NCBI GenBank assembly: GCA_022701365.1
Contig: JAKUHH010000108.1
Coordinates: forward strand, 1,239,821 to 1,303,820
Source: Mycocentrospora acerina
Lineage: Eukaryota; Ascomycota; Dothideomycetes; Pleosporales
Direction of reading: 5' to 3'
DNA: 64,000 bases
Position numbers and translations under genes: made by a program. Shown here one piece after another: positions 34,095 to 45,337 of this stretch. The notes under the pieces were generated by a model. The model worked only from the letters and a program-made list of their open reading frames with translations, ran no database searches and was not told the origin of the DNA. Every line of letters starts with the position of its first letter. Position 1 is the first letter of the stretch.

Positions 34095-34775
34095 TGTTGT
34101 TGTTGTTGCAGTAGTAGTAGAAGCAGTAGTAGTAGAAGTGGTGGTATGGAGGTGTACAAGTACTGGTAACATTATAGACGTGTATTGATAGACAGAGTAG
34201 AGGAATCTAAACTGTAAATTCCAAAACTACTGCTACTACTGCTACTACAAAGAATAAACTGTTGGCATTCAGGTATATGTAAGTGCAGCAAGATGGATAA
34301 ATACATGTATATATATATATATGTGCATACAAGTATTTTAATAGTACAACCCATCTGATATGTGACGACTGGCGTCAAGTAGTTGAAGGAGTGAGTAAGT
34401 GAGTGGTGAGTGAGAGAATTAGCGCGTGGTGGTGATTCGCCGAGGGGCCAATCGATGTGAACGGACGACCCCGCCATGACGACGTGCCCTGGCCTTCCTG
34501 ATGGTCCTGTTCTGGCTGGTCTTTTCTATTCTTCTCTGTTCTTGACTCGTCTTGTTCTGTCTTGTTTTGTCTTATTCTATCTTGTTTTGCCTTGCTCTGT
34601 CTTGTATGGTCTTGTCCTGTCTCTTGATGCACACTGCCAGACTTGACTGCCAGACTGCCTGAGCGACTGGCGAGGGCCCAATCAGCAGCACCCCAGCACG
34701 GGCAGCCCGGGCAGCACGGCAGCACGGCAGCACAGCAGCAGAGCAGCCCAGAGCATCCAACGGCACAGCAGCAAC
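34095..34775. other. intergenic; triplet-rich ATP12 3' flank and OSBP promoter
   Basis: GTT/TAG/TAC triplet runs follow the ATP12 stop (34096-34140 and about 34225-34248), and an AT dinucleotide run lies near 34308-34322. A long tract of TCTTGT-type units (about 34520-34620) and CAGCAC units (34690-34770) lead into the OSBP start. No gene is supported. Confidence 0.55.
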
Positions 34776-37700
34776 ATGGAAGGGTGAGTGCAGGCATCCA
34801 CACACACATGTATATATATATACACACACATATATACACATGGAAATATTCATACATACACCCATGCATGCATACATGGGTGTCTTGTCCACTGCCAACC
34901 ATGTGCCACCACCACTAACACCCCCAGGCACAAGCGCTCCAAGTCGAGCAGAGTCAAGAATGCCCTGAGCCTCTCGCGCTCCAAGACGGACGACACCACC
35001 GCCCACATGCCCGCCGACTCCTCGCCCGCCAGCTCGTCGGCCGCCTCGCTCACCCCGCAGCCGCCGCCGTCGTCGTCGTCGTCGGGGCACGCGCACCACC
35101 ACCTCTCGCTCCACCACGCCCACCGCAGCCCGTCGTCGGCGCAGCGCCCCGTGGTCTCGACCGGCAGCATGGCCAACAGCGTCGCCAGCCTGGACCCCAC
35201 GTCGCCTGTCACTACTGCTGCTGCTGCTGCTGCTCCCACTACCCCGACCACCACTGCCACCGCCACCGCCGGCTCGTCAATTGAGCAGAGCGTCAAGCTG
35301 TTCCGCGTCTTCGAGTCGCTGCGCAACGGCGACACGGCCGCCATCCAAAAGGCCATCCGCGACCAGTCGGCCCCGACCGACGCTGCTGCCACCGCCACCA
35401 CCCCCACTATTGCTTCCCCCACCGACGACACCCGCGCCTCGCTCCAATTGCCAAACACGCGCACCGAGGGCACCTCGATCCTGCACCTGGCCATCCAGTG
35501 CGCCGAGCTGCCCGTCATCGAGTTTGTCCTGTCCAATGCCACCGCCACCCCCGACTCGCCCATTGACATCAACGGCCGCGACCGCGACGGCAACACGCCC
35601 CTGCACCTGGCCGCCACCCTCGGCCGCTCCCCCGTCGTGCGCATGCTGCTCGACCGCCCGGGCATCAACGACTCGATCACAAACTACACGGGCCAGGCCC
35701 CGCTCGACCTCGCCCGCACCCCCGACATCTTCCAGCAGCTGCAGCTCGCCCGCTCCATCTTCATCGACACCAACGTCAAGAAGATCCACCAGCTTGTCGC
35801 TGCCGGCGACCTCGACGCCCTGGAGAAGACGTTGCAGGACGCCCGCATCAAGAGCACCATTGACGTCAACAATGGCGAGCTGGCCACCGATCCCGTCGTC
35901 ATTGACGCCGGCGGCACGCTTCTGCACGAGGCTGCCAAGAAAAAGGACGTCAAACTGGCACAGCTGTTGCTGCTCAATGGCGCCGACCCATTCCGTCGCG
36001 ACCGCAAGGGCAAGCTGCCCCAGGACTACACAAAGGACGACCGCACGCGCGCCATCCTGAAGCGATCCCCTGCCGCCGCTGCAGCTCAGCGAGGTATTCA
36101 AGAAAAGACCATTCTTGCCGGAGGATCACAGGGCGGCTCCACGACCGAATCTGGCATGGGCGCCAAAGAGTCGCGCGAGATGAAGGGCTATCTGAAGAAG
36201 TGGACAAACTATACAACTGGCTACAAGCTGCGCTGGTTTGTGCTCGAGGATGGTGTGCTCAGCTACTACAAACATCAAGGTAAGTCATATCCACACTGAC
36301 GACCGTCATCTCTCTCTCTTTCATGCAAATGTATATTTTTATATATACACACACACATGTATTTACTAAACTCCCCCAGATGACACGGGCTCTGCCTGCC
36401 GTGGTGCCATCAACATGCGCATAGGGAAGCTCTACATGGATCCCCAGGACAAACAGCGTTTTGAGATTCAGGGCAAATCATCTGTCAAATACCACCTCAA
36501 GGCCAACCACCAGGTCGAAGCAAAACGCTGGTTCTGGGCCTTGAACAACGCTATCCAGTGGGCCAAGGACGAGGCGCGCGATGAAGAGAAGCGCGCAACT
36601 CAGAGCCAAGAAGCCTTGAAACAGGCAAAGATTGAGCAGCTGACGGGCCAAGGCGATACGTCGAGTCTCACTAGCTCGAGAATGTCCAAAAACTATTCAC
36701 CCCGTGAGTAGCGTTGCCGTCTACTGTTCTCGTCTCTTACCATGCTAATGTTTCGACAGCTACCACATTGGGTGTTCCTCTTCCCAGTCTAGACACTACC
36801 TCGCGAACTGCAGTCAGCGTCAACGAAGATCCCGGAAGCGCTTACGAAAACAGCTACACCGGAAACGACTTGGGTAGAATGACCAGTCACATGGGAACCG
36901 CCACCGTCGCCGGCGATGACGACGACGATGACGATGACGACTACGACGACGACAGCAACCAAGAGATTAAGCCACATAGCAAAGATGCCTTCAACATCAC
37001 AGCCCAGTCGGCAAAATTGCAACTCGACTTGCTGACTTCGGTATCACTAGCATTGCAGGCGGAGAAGAGCAAGAATCCCAACCTGCAGATATCGGATCCT
37101 ATGATGCTGCAAGCCTTTTCCTCGTACGAATCAGCCATTGGCAATCTCAAGGGCCTGATTGGTGATTTGCTGCGGATATCAAGAGATCGCGACGCTTACT
37201 GGCAATACCGCTTGGACCGTGAGGCCAACGTACGACGCATGTGGGAAGACAGCATGGCCAAGGTTGCAAAGGAGCAGGAGGATTTGGAGAACCGGATAGG
37301 CGAGTCGGAAGAGAAGAGGCGGAAGACGAAGAAGGCTCTGCGTGAGGCTTTGGAAGATTTTGAGAAAACAGAACCTGGTCCAACCGTGAGAGGCTCCGAG
37401 GATAACTTTGTTGAAGCGGCGGAGAGTACCGAGCAACAGCAAGAGAGCGTGTCCAAGCAACGGAACTTGGGTAGAAAGGCTACATTCGCGGACCTTGCAG
37501 CCAACTTTTCCGAATCAGAGTCCGAAGACGACGAGGAGTTTTTTGACGCAGTTGGTGCTGGTGAGGTCGAGGTTATTGAAATGCCGGCTCCAACTCCTTC
37601 CCAAGTCTCCAAAGTGTCGGAAACCGCGGCGCCCGCAGAGGATATTTTCGAAAGCAAGCACGCAGAGATTGCTACGGGATTCAAAGGTTATGAAGATGGT

Positions 37701-39045
37701 CCGCGACAGAAACTGGCCATGGATGCTGATGACAGGCCCAAGATTTCGCTTTGGGTAAGTCACTATACAAAGTATCCAGTATACGCATTGCTAACAGTCG
37801 GCTAGGGCATCTTGAAATCCATGATTGGAAAAGACATGACTAAAATGACCCTGCCCGTGTCCTTCAACGAGCCAACTTCTCTGCTTCAGCGTGTAGCGGA
37901 AGACATGGAGTACACCGACCTTCTCGACACCGCAGCTGAGCGCTCAGACTCGACTGAACGCCTGCTGTACGTTGCTGCCTTTGCCTCGTCCGAGTATGCC
38001 TCTACTATTGGACGTGTCGCAAAACCATTCAACCCTCTTCTTGCCGAAACATATGAATATGCCAGACCCGACAAAGGTTACCGATTCTTCATCGAGCAAG
38101 TCAGCCATCACCCACCCATTGGCGCCGCGTATGCCGAATCAAAAACGTGGGATTACTGGGTGAGTCAAAAAAATTACTCCTTCACCTGTTTATCTGACCA
38201 TGTTCTACGAGCACTGCTGACATGTTCAGGGTGAATCCGCTGTGAAATCCAAGTTTTACGGCAAATCGTTCGATATTAACCCCCTTGGTACATGGTTTCT
38301 CCGTCTTCGCCCAACATCGGACCCTGGCACAAGCGAACTCTACACTTGGAAGAAGGTGACATCCTCTGTCATCGGCATCATTACCGGAAACCCCGTCGTC
38401 GACAACTACGGTTTAATGGAGGTTCGCAACCACACCACAGGCGAAGTGTGCCACGTCGACTTTAAAGCTCGTGGTTGGAAAGCTTCATCCGCCTTTCAAG
38501 TCGTTGGCAAAGTCCTCGACGCACAAGGCAGAGTACGCTGGTCTATGGGCGGCCGCTGGAACGACAAGATCTATGCACGCTTCACTCCCGGCTTTGAAGA
38601 TGCAGACATTGATAAAGGCGGAAGCAAACACGCCAAACACGACGAAAGCAAAGCCTTTCTCCTCTGGCAAGCAAACGCCCGCCCAACGGGTATCCCCTTC
38701 AACCTCACTCCTTTTGTCGTCACGCTCAACGACATTCCCGATAAACTTCGCCCCGTGGTCGCGCCCACAGACACACGACTCCGCCCCGACCAGCGCGCCA
38801 TGGAGGATGGTGCGTACGATCTCGCAGCTACTGAGAAGAATCGTGTCGAGGAGAAGCAGCGCGCTACCAGGAGGGAGCGCGAGGCAAACGGCGAGCATTT
38901 TGTGCCGAGGTGGTTTGCCAAGGACAAGTGCAACACGACTGGAGAAGAGTACTGGGCATTTAACCACGAGTACTGGAAGGTGAGAAATAAGGTTGCCAAT
39001 GGCGAGGGGACCTGGGAGGAGGCGGGCGTGGAGGATATTTTTTGA
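34776..39045 (+). CDS. oxysterol-binding protein, ankyrin-PH-ORD type (Osh1/Osh2-like)
   Basis: Six exons, 34776-34783, 34928-36279, 36380-36703, 36760-37754, 37806-38159 and 38230-39045, encode 1282 residues. Exon 1 is only 8 nt. The domain order matches yeast Osh1/Osh2. Ankyrin repeats lie at about residues 180-350 (EGTSILHLAIQ, DGNTPLHLAATLG, GGTLLHEAAKKKD). A PH domain spans about 419-520 (MKGYLKKWTNYTTGYKLRWF). A FFAT-type motif sits near 818 (EDDEEFFDAV, preceded by acids) for binding VAP at the ER. The OSBP-related ligand domain spans about 860-1270, with the signature EQVSHHPPIGAAY near 988. A 14-residue Asp-rich stretch lies near residue 611. The protein should move sterol or PI4P between ER and Golgi or plasma membrane. 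Introns 1 (144 bp) and 2 (100 bp) contain TATA/CACA microsatellites. Poly-Ala is encoded by a GCT run at 35216-35233. Confidence 0.92.
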
Positions 39046-39564
39046 GTATTTCAGGGGTTGAGAGGATGATGGTTGAAATGTTTGAATAGAGAGAGGAAGA
39101 GGGAGGGGGGGATATATATATATACAAGTGAAGACGATGTGCCTAAGTTTTTTTTGGATCATCGTCATCTTCTCCTTCTTCTCATTATTATTACTATTCT
39201 TTGCAAATCAAAAATAAATTAGAGAAACAATCTCTGTATTCAATCAAAGTTCAGTTTAACATCCTTTCCACACTTTTGAAGCAGTAACATGGCAATAGTA
39301 TTGATTTGTCTTTTCTCCATTTTCTCTCTCTTTCTCTCTCTCTCTATACATGTATTATTTTCCCATGCTTCCGTATAACTACATTTCCATCCTCCCCCAT
39401 CACAGTACGGTACATTGTCTTTGTCCTTGGTGTTTTTTTTAAACAGGGGTTTTTGATCAGATTTGATCAGATTTGATTTGATTGCACATGCGTGAATCCC
39501 CAATTTACAACCCCCCCTTCCAACGTTGGAAAGACAAGAGAAAACAACAACAAAAACAACAAAC
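39046..39564. other. gap between convergent genes (OSBP and HET)
   Basis: Both genes end here. Short AT repeats (39112-39123), CTCTCT runs (39323-39345) and a threefold ATCAGATTTG-like repeat (39457-39481) are visible. No gene. Confidence 0.55.
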
Positions 39565-41379
39565 CTACACTACAGAAGGATTGACAATATCAGCAAAACT
39601 CGTCTCCCGCGAATGCTGCATCCTCATCCTCTCGACATGCGCTTCACCATCTGCAATTGTCAGATAAGACACCGCCTGATTGAACATGCTGTGCGTTGTT
39701 ATCCCCGCGAAAATCGAATTGTGGCGGCACAGAGACGACGTGCGGTGGATTTTGCAGAACAAGTCGTTTGGTTCATTCATGCGTGCTACTGCTACTGCTA
39801 CTGCTGCTGCTGCTGCTTCTTCTTGTCCAGACTCGGTGGCCGGCTGCGCGTAGATGACTACCCGGTCTCGACGCTTCCATCCAGAGCCGAGTTGTACGGC
39901 TACAAGTAGGGTTTTGCCAGGTTGATCTTGGTCGGAGGAGGTGAATTTCAGGGTGAAGCGGGCGAGGGCGCCGGACTGGTTTTGCAGGAGGGCCGAGTCT
40001 TTGGCGTTCCATGTCCAGTTTGGGGGGAGGTCTGGGGTGGAGGTGGAGAGAGTGTATGCGGTGGCGGTGTGCATGTCGCAGATTAGGGTGCGGTATCTTG
40101 TGCGGGCTTGGCCGTCGCTGCCGTGGAAAGTGTGTCGTTCGGGGAGAGTGGGGACTATGATTTTGGTTGTAAGAGCTGTGATGGCGTCGCTGCTATTGAC
40201 GAGGAAGCTGCCTGTGTTGTCTGCGAGTGCTTCACGAGTGAAATGGTCGTTTGGTTGGTTTCGTAGCAGGATGGCTACGGTGTAGTGGGGTAATCCTTTG
40301 ATGCTGCAAGGGAGGAGGGCGATGCTGTGCTCGTCGAATGTAGTACCCACGAATGAGTGGCTGCGGGTAGGCTGGACTACTGGGACTTCCATGTATATCG
40401 AACCGTGGCGCTCGTCAATGTGGATGTTTTCTACGTACTGCCCGTGATATTCGAGGTTACGGCAGTGTACGTACAGACCAGGGTGGGATGCAAACATGCC
40501 GAATTTGGTGCTCACGACTTGCTGCCCTAGTGAACTCACGCTCTGGTAGATATGTTTGGCAGTAGTACTGCTGTTGCTAGTATCATCTCGGACCTCTTCA
40601 CTACGTTCGACCGTCTTCTGCAACGCCACCTTACAAGAAAGATCTGACAAGCCCCATGCGAACAACGACTGGTCATTCGTGGTCTTGAGGATTTCTTTTT
40701 GGAGTCGTAAGAAAGCCTTTTCACCCTCCCCATACTGTAGCGGCATGTTGATCTCGAAGATGCCGAGGAGGGAATATGCAACGTCTTCAGTCCGTGTTGC
40801 ATGGCGTGATGCCGCCCAAGACATTCTTTGGGCGATGCTTCTGTCATACATGGACTGGGGATCCCACAGCGACTCTTCATCAATACCGGTCATTGCACTG
40901 ATGGCTTCACCCAGGTCGTTTTTTGTCCCGATAAGATTCCGCTTTGCGTCGTAAAACTTTACAATCGCAGGCGCGAGCAGCTCCTGCAAAGTCCAGGCCC
41001 GGCTCCACCATCGACTTTCCATCAGGTGGAGGCTCGACTCTCGATCGACGTCGGCCAAATACGCATAACACACTTCCGAACATTTGTACCAATTGAACAT
41101 GGAGTTGATGGCTTCAGATAGCTCCGAACTATTAGACTTGTCAATGCAACAGGTGTCCATCCAAGCGTACCCGTAGCCGTCTTTTATCGCCTGATCACAT
41201 AGAAAAAATACTTTTTGAGCTCCAACAATACCAGCCCATTGCGAGCGGTCATTTTGGAGCTGAGAAAATGTAACCTCCTCATCATCTTGAAGCCATGTGT
41301 GCGAGAGAATAGCGTACTTTGGGATTTTGTCACCATAGAAGGTTTCTAGCGTGATGGTCTGGACATTGAGTAGCCTCAT
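39565..41379 (-). CDS. HET-domain protein, HET-E/HET-D N-terminal type
   Basis: A single exon encodes 604 residues starting MRLLNVQTITLETFYGD, the usual opening of this subgroup; I chose the ATG at 41379 because the longer open frame upstream has no ATG. HET-domain blocks are clear: YAILSHTWLQDDEEVTF, YAWMDTCCIDKSNSSELSEA, CYAYLADVD, SRWWSRAWTLQELLAP, then the DVAYSLLGIFEINMPLQYG block and GEKAFLRLQKEILK that follow the domain. Known members carry NACHT and WD40 repeats after this, but here the remaining 330 residues have none. They read as a beta-rich region with a run of Ala/Val encoded by GCT/GTA triplets near the C-terminus. The likely role is non-self recognition or cell death signalling, as for other HET proteins; not shown. 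Confidence 0.87.
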   Translation of the reverse strand: MRLLNVQTITLETFYGDKIPKYAILSHTWLQDDEEVTFSQLQNDRSQWAGIVGAQKVFFLCDQAIKDGYGYAWMDTCCIDKSNSSELSEAINSMFNWYKCSEVCYAYLADVDRESSLHLMESRWWSRAWTLQELLAPAIVKFYDAKRNLIGTKNDLGEAISAMTGIDEESLWDPQSMYDRSIAQRMSWAASRHATRTEDVAYSLLGIFEINMPLQYGEGEKAFLRLQKEILKTTNDQSLFAWGLSDLSCKVALQKTVERSEEVRDDTSNSSTTAKHIYQSVSSLGQQVVSTKFGMFASHPGLYVHCRNLEYHGQYVENIHIDERHGSIYMEVPVVQPTRSHSFVGTTFDEHSIALLPCSIKGLPHYTVAILLRNQPNDHFTREALADNTGSFLVNSSDAITALTTKIIVPTLPERHTFHGSDGQARTRYRTLICDMHTATAYTLSTSTPDLPPNWTWNAKDSALLQNQSGALARFTLKFTSSDQDQPGKTLLVAVQLGSGWKRRDRVVIYAQPATESGQEEAAAAAVAVAVARMNEPNDLFCKIHRTSSLCRHNSIFAGITTHSMFNQAVSYLTIADGEAHVERMRMQHSRETSFADIVNPSVV

Positions 41380-41916
41380 GTCGGATGACCTTACCGAAGA
41401 GATTGAGCGTGGAATTGAATCAAACAAGATTTCATATGGTGTTGGCACGGCTTGTGCGTCTGCATGGTGAAGGTTAGGGAGAATCGTTGTGGGGGTGCTT
41501 CTTAGCCGCTTGCGTTTGGTGTCTTTTTGCCGACGAAGCCAGGGTCATTGGGCTACCTATTGGCTATTAAAAGAACAAGATAATGTCAAGACTCCAGCGA
41601 GAGGGAAACAACTTTCGCTAGAAATTAAAAACATTGTGATGTTAACTGAAATAGACACAGGCGGCGTAAATGAGTATAATTATTGGGGGTTGAGGGAAAG
41701 ATGATGTCATGAAATCCATGCGCCAAGGATACTTCTGTGTGAGACAAAACGCCTGCGATATATTCACGACCAAGCATTTATACTTGAAAAATTAAGTTAA
41801 AATGTGGATTGAAAATTCACTTCCACAGTGATTGTAAAGTCCTCCACTAATGTACCGTAACAGCATTACTTTCTTCTATAATCTAGACAGCATGTCTCGC
41901 CCTTCACCAAACCCGC
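41380..41916. other. HET promoter side and hexose transporter 3' flank
   Basis: No gene is supported; the region is moderately AT-rich. Confidence 0.45.
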
Positions 41917-43627
41917 TCAAGTCGTCTTGGGTACTTCGGCATTCTCCCTCCTCTCAGGGACGTGCTCAAATGCCATTGCCTTCTCCGAGTCAACATGGCC
42001 CTGCTCCGCACGCCTGATGTTGCTGAAGTCGGTCTTGGTCTTCCAAGCCGGTACACCAGCCAGAAACATCTCCTCAATATCCTCAAGCGTCTTTCCAGCA
42101 GTCTCAGGGAAGCAGAAGAATGTATGGACTGCCATGGCTGTGCAGAATACACCAAACACAATGTACACCTTCCATTGGATGTTGACAAACGCAGGGGGAA
42201 CAAAGTACGACAGGGCGAAGTTGAAAATCCAGTTGGACGACGTTGTAAGTGCGACAGCCTTTCCGCGTACGCGCAGTGGGAAGATCTCGGATGGGTATAC
42301 CCACGAAACTGGGCCCCATGTGGGTGCATAGCTGGCGACGAAGAGGTATGTGCAGGCGATGACAGCGTAGGCAGGGGAGCCGCTGATTTCCCAGGACTCC
42401 TCGGCGATGTTGTTCACACCTCCCGGCGGTGCGGCGTGACCGTATGTAGCCATCAGACCGGCATTGGCGAACATCCAAATTGCCATCAGGATAGCACCGG
42501 CGACGAACATGGGGCGACGTCCCCAACGGTCCATATAGATAAGAGCAGGGATAGTCATGAGGACGTTGATAACATATTGGATACTGGAGTGGTGTTAGCA
42601 ATGTAAGAGTTTGGTGAGTGAAAAGATGACTTACCTGGAGGCGATGAGGTTTACATTGCCATCAAGACCAGCCATTCCGAAGACGTAAGTAATGTAGTAC
42701 ATCATAACGTTCATGCCGGTAAGTTGAGACCAGATCTGCGTGAAAATGCCAATGTGGAGACGGTTGAGCATCTGCGGCTTGAAGAGCTCCATAACGGTAA
42801 CGTCAGCGTTCTGCCTCTCAAACTCAATCATCTGTTTGATCTCTGCCATCTCAAGAGTGACAAAGGGGCTATGGGGGTCACCCTTGCCGTGGACAAGGGT
42901 CAGAACTGCATGAGCTTCCTCCCAGTGGTCGTGGCGAGCGAGCCATCGAGGAGACTCGGGAAGTAGGAAGAGACCGAAGAAGAGGAAGATGGCAGGAAGC
43001 ATCTGAAGGGCCCATGGCACGCGGAAAGCCTTTGCGCCATCCATGAAGCTGCAGCCGTATGAAATATAGTACATGATCAGGATTCCCCAAGTGATGGCCC
43101 ACTGTTGCGAGCCGACAACACGACCACGCTTTGATGGGGGAGCCAACTCAGTGACATAGACTGGGACTTGAGCAGAGCAGATACCGACAGCAATACCGTT
43201 GATGAAACGACCGGCGATGAGCATACCGATATTTTGTGCCGCACAAGAAATGATCGAACCAATAACCCATATGAGGCACCCGATCTGGATAGCACGCTTA
43301 CGTCCCAGCTTGTCAGTCAAGTACCCAGAAAGCAGCGAACCCAAAAAGGAGCCACCGGGCATGGCAGCTGTGATACCACCCTGCACATTAGCACTGGGGC
43401 CAGAGCAGTTCTCGCCCTCCGTGTAAGGCGGGCCACGAGGCCCTTGGTTGAAGTAGCATCGGTATTGTTGAGTGGGTAGGCTGGAGAGCACAGATTAGCG
43501 TCCAGTGACCGATTGTTTGGAACAATCAAACATACATTGCACTCATAGAACTAATGTCAAAGCCAAACAACCCTCCACCGATAACCGCAATACCGGTAAT
43601 ACCGTAAATATTCCCAATCTGATACAT
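41917..43627 (-). CDS. MFS hexose transporter
   Basis: The model is complement(41917-42583, 42635-43480, 43536-43627) and encodes 534 residues; introns are 51 and 55 bp. Splicing rebuilds SSMSAILPTQQYRCYFNQG and LIASSIQYVINVLMTIPAL, both natural transporter sequence. Signatures include GGGLFGFDISSM in helix 1, LTDKLGRKRAIQIG, VYVTELAPPSKRGRVVG, LPESPRWLARHDHWEEA, QIWSQLTGMNVMMYYITYV in helix 7 (a glucose-site motif), MDRWGRRPMFVAG, VYPSEIFPLRVRGKAV and PETAGKTLEDIEEMF. This is a 12-helix plasma-membrane sugar carrier of the high-affinity glucose/monosaccharide group. It has a very short cytosolic N-terminus. It is distinct in sequence from the lactose-permease-like transporter at 1457. Confidence 0.93.
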
Positions 43628-45337
43628 TTTGGCTGTCGTCTTCCGGTCCAAAGGAACTCTTGAGCTGGGAAACAACAACACCAGGGGAGATGCCAAAGTG
43701 TATTTATACGCCTCCCACCACCGAGGCCTCGGGACAAATGATACAGCGAGTCTCCAGTGTGAACCAGGTCAGGAGATCAAGAGCGCAATGTGGGAACCCC
43801 ACGACCAGGGTCTTTCACTGCCCAGGTTCGCGAAGGTGACTGATACATTGCCTGCTTAGGTATGGTATCCGATGCACACACGCTGTGATTGGCAGGATGA
43901 GACGTGGAGGACAGTGGGGAAGGGGAAGAAATCAAGCACTAGCGCAGACGGATGTGCAAATGCTTGTGTATACGAGTCGTGAGAGAGTAATAGAGAAGCC
44001 GAGGGGGCGTGTGATGAGGTCGGAGGCGGGATAGAGTCCTTCTTTTCATGCCGTCTGCTGACATGTAGTCGTAATCGCGGCTGTCGAGTTATTCTTGTCG
44101 TGCACGGCTTGGAGAGCACTTCACCCACAAAAACATGCCCCCAGGTATTCCCCTCGTCCATCCTCCACAAATGCCCTCCATGTCTCCAGTCCCCATACCC
44201 CAATCTCCATCCCGATCCGCAATTTCAGAGTTTTCTTCTTTCTGGTGGGGCTCCACTGCGATCAATGGGGAGTCCTTGATGTCGAGCGTGAGAATCGACG
44301 TCACAGATGAGTGGGGACGCGAATTGCCATTCCATGGCGATGGCACGGCCCCACTTGGCAATGTAACATTTCGTTACGTTAGCGCGGGCGTTGCGCCTCC
44401 CGCTGCATGAAAAGCTTGACAATGCCGAGAGCCGAAGTCAAGCTTTGCGAAGAGGACGGCTTTGAAGATTGTGTGTTGAGCCAGGACGTTGCAGCTGTGA
44501 GGTCTCTGGAGAAGTCAAGGCGATTTGGTCATCTGTGCAACCTGAAGCTGCATTCTAGAATAAAGTGGGGTGGAACACGCCAACTACCGGCATTCCAGTG
44601 CAAAAGTCCCGATGCCATGCATGATCAAGCATGAGCGAACGGAAATAAGAATCCTTGTGCTCCGAGGAAAGTTAATCAGCCCTCCGATTTCATCCTTCTA
44701 AACTGGCCACAACACACGCAGCCTTGTACATATACCTACACACAAGTATAAATTCATCTCATAACCCTTTAACCCTCCCCCCGTCTCTCTAACCCACACT
44801 TTCTCCCTTTCCCATGCATACCATAATTCAATGATCCATACTCTTTGTCTTTTCTCGCAACCTCCGACCCCGAAACCGGACATCCTACCAAAAGCAGCAT
44901 AATCTTTGCCACTAAACATAAAAGCTAGCCTATGCGCGCGTCGTCTCCACATAAACGTGCCGGGCGGTTGTCGGGCATGTCGGATGGTAGGTAAGAGCCG
45001 CAAGTATACAATGCAGGGATGGGATCGCTAGTGCTGATAAATGACGTCTGTTGGGCGTGGTTGAACGATTGAGACAGGAATGTTTCATTCCACATAATAT
45101 TGACAATCTTGACAGGGGGATTTTCTTGCAAGAGAAAATTGTAATTCTTGGTAGGCAAATGTGACATTTAGTTGCCATCTTTGAAAGCGCGCCGTACGAC
45201 CAGAGGAAGAGATTGTAATCTGAATGTAGATGTAAAATCGACCTTTTTGTTTTACGAGAAATATACCAAAATCTAGTATTAATTATAGCTATGTTGTATG
45301 GTTGCACTCGATCTCATTGTTCTGGCTGAAGTGGGTT
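43628..45337. other. 1.7-kb intergenic region, no gene seen
   Basis: Contains the hexose transporter promoter near 43628-43900 and the 3' flank of the Sac phosphatase near 45300. The short frames in between have no domain or codon pattern suggesting a gene, and I could not place any tRNA. Confidence 0.45.

Noticed and set aside
34850..36101. Minus-strand frames of 276 and 274 codons, and a plus-strand 259-codon Pro/Ser frame at 35281
   Set aside because: All lie in the GC-biased ankyrin-coding exon of the OSBP gene, whose frame carries real domains.
41962..42606. Plus-strand 214-codon frame opposite the hexose transporter
   Set aside because: Antisense shadow of conserved transporter sequence.
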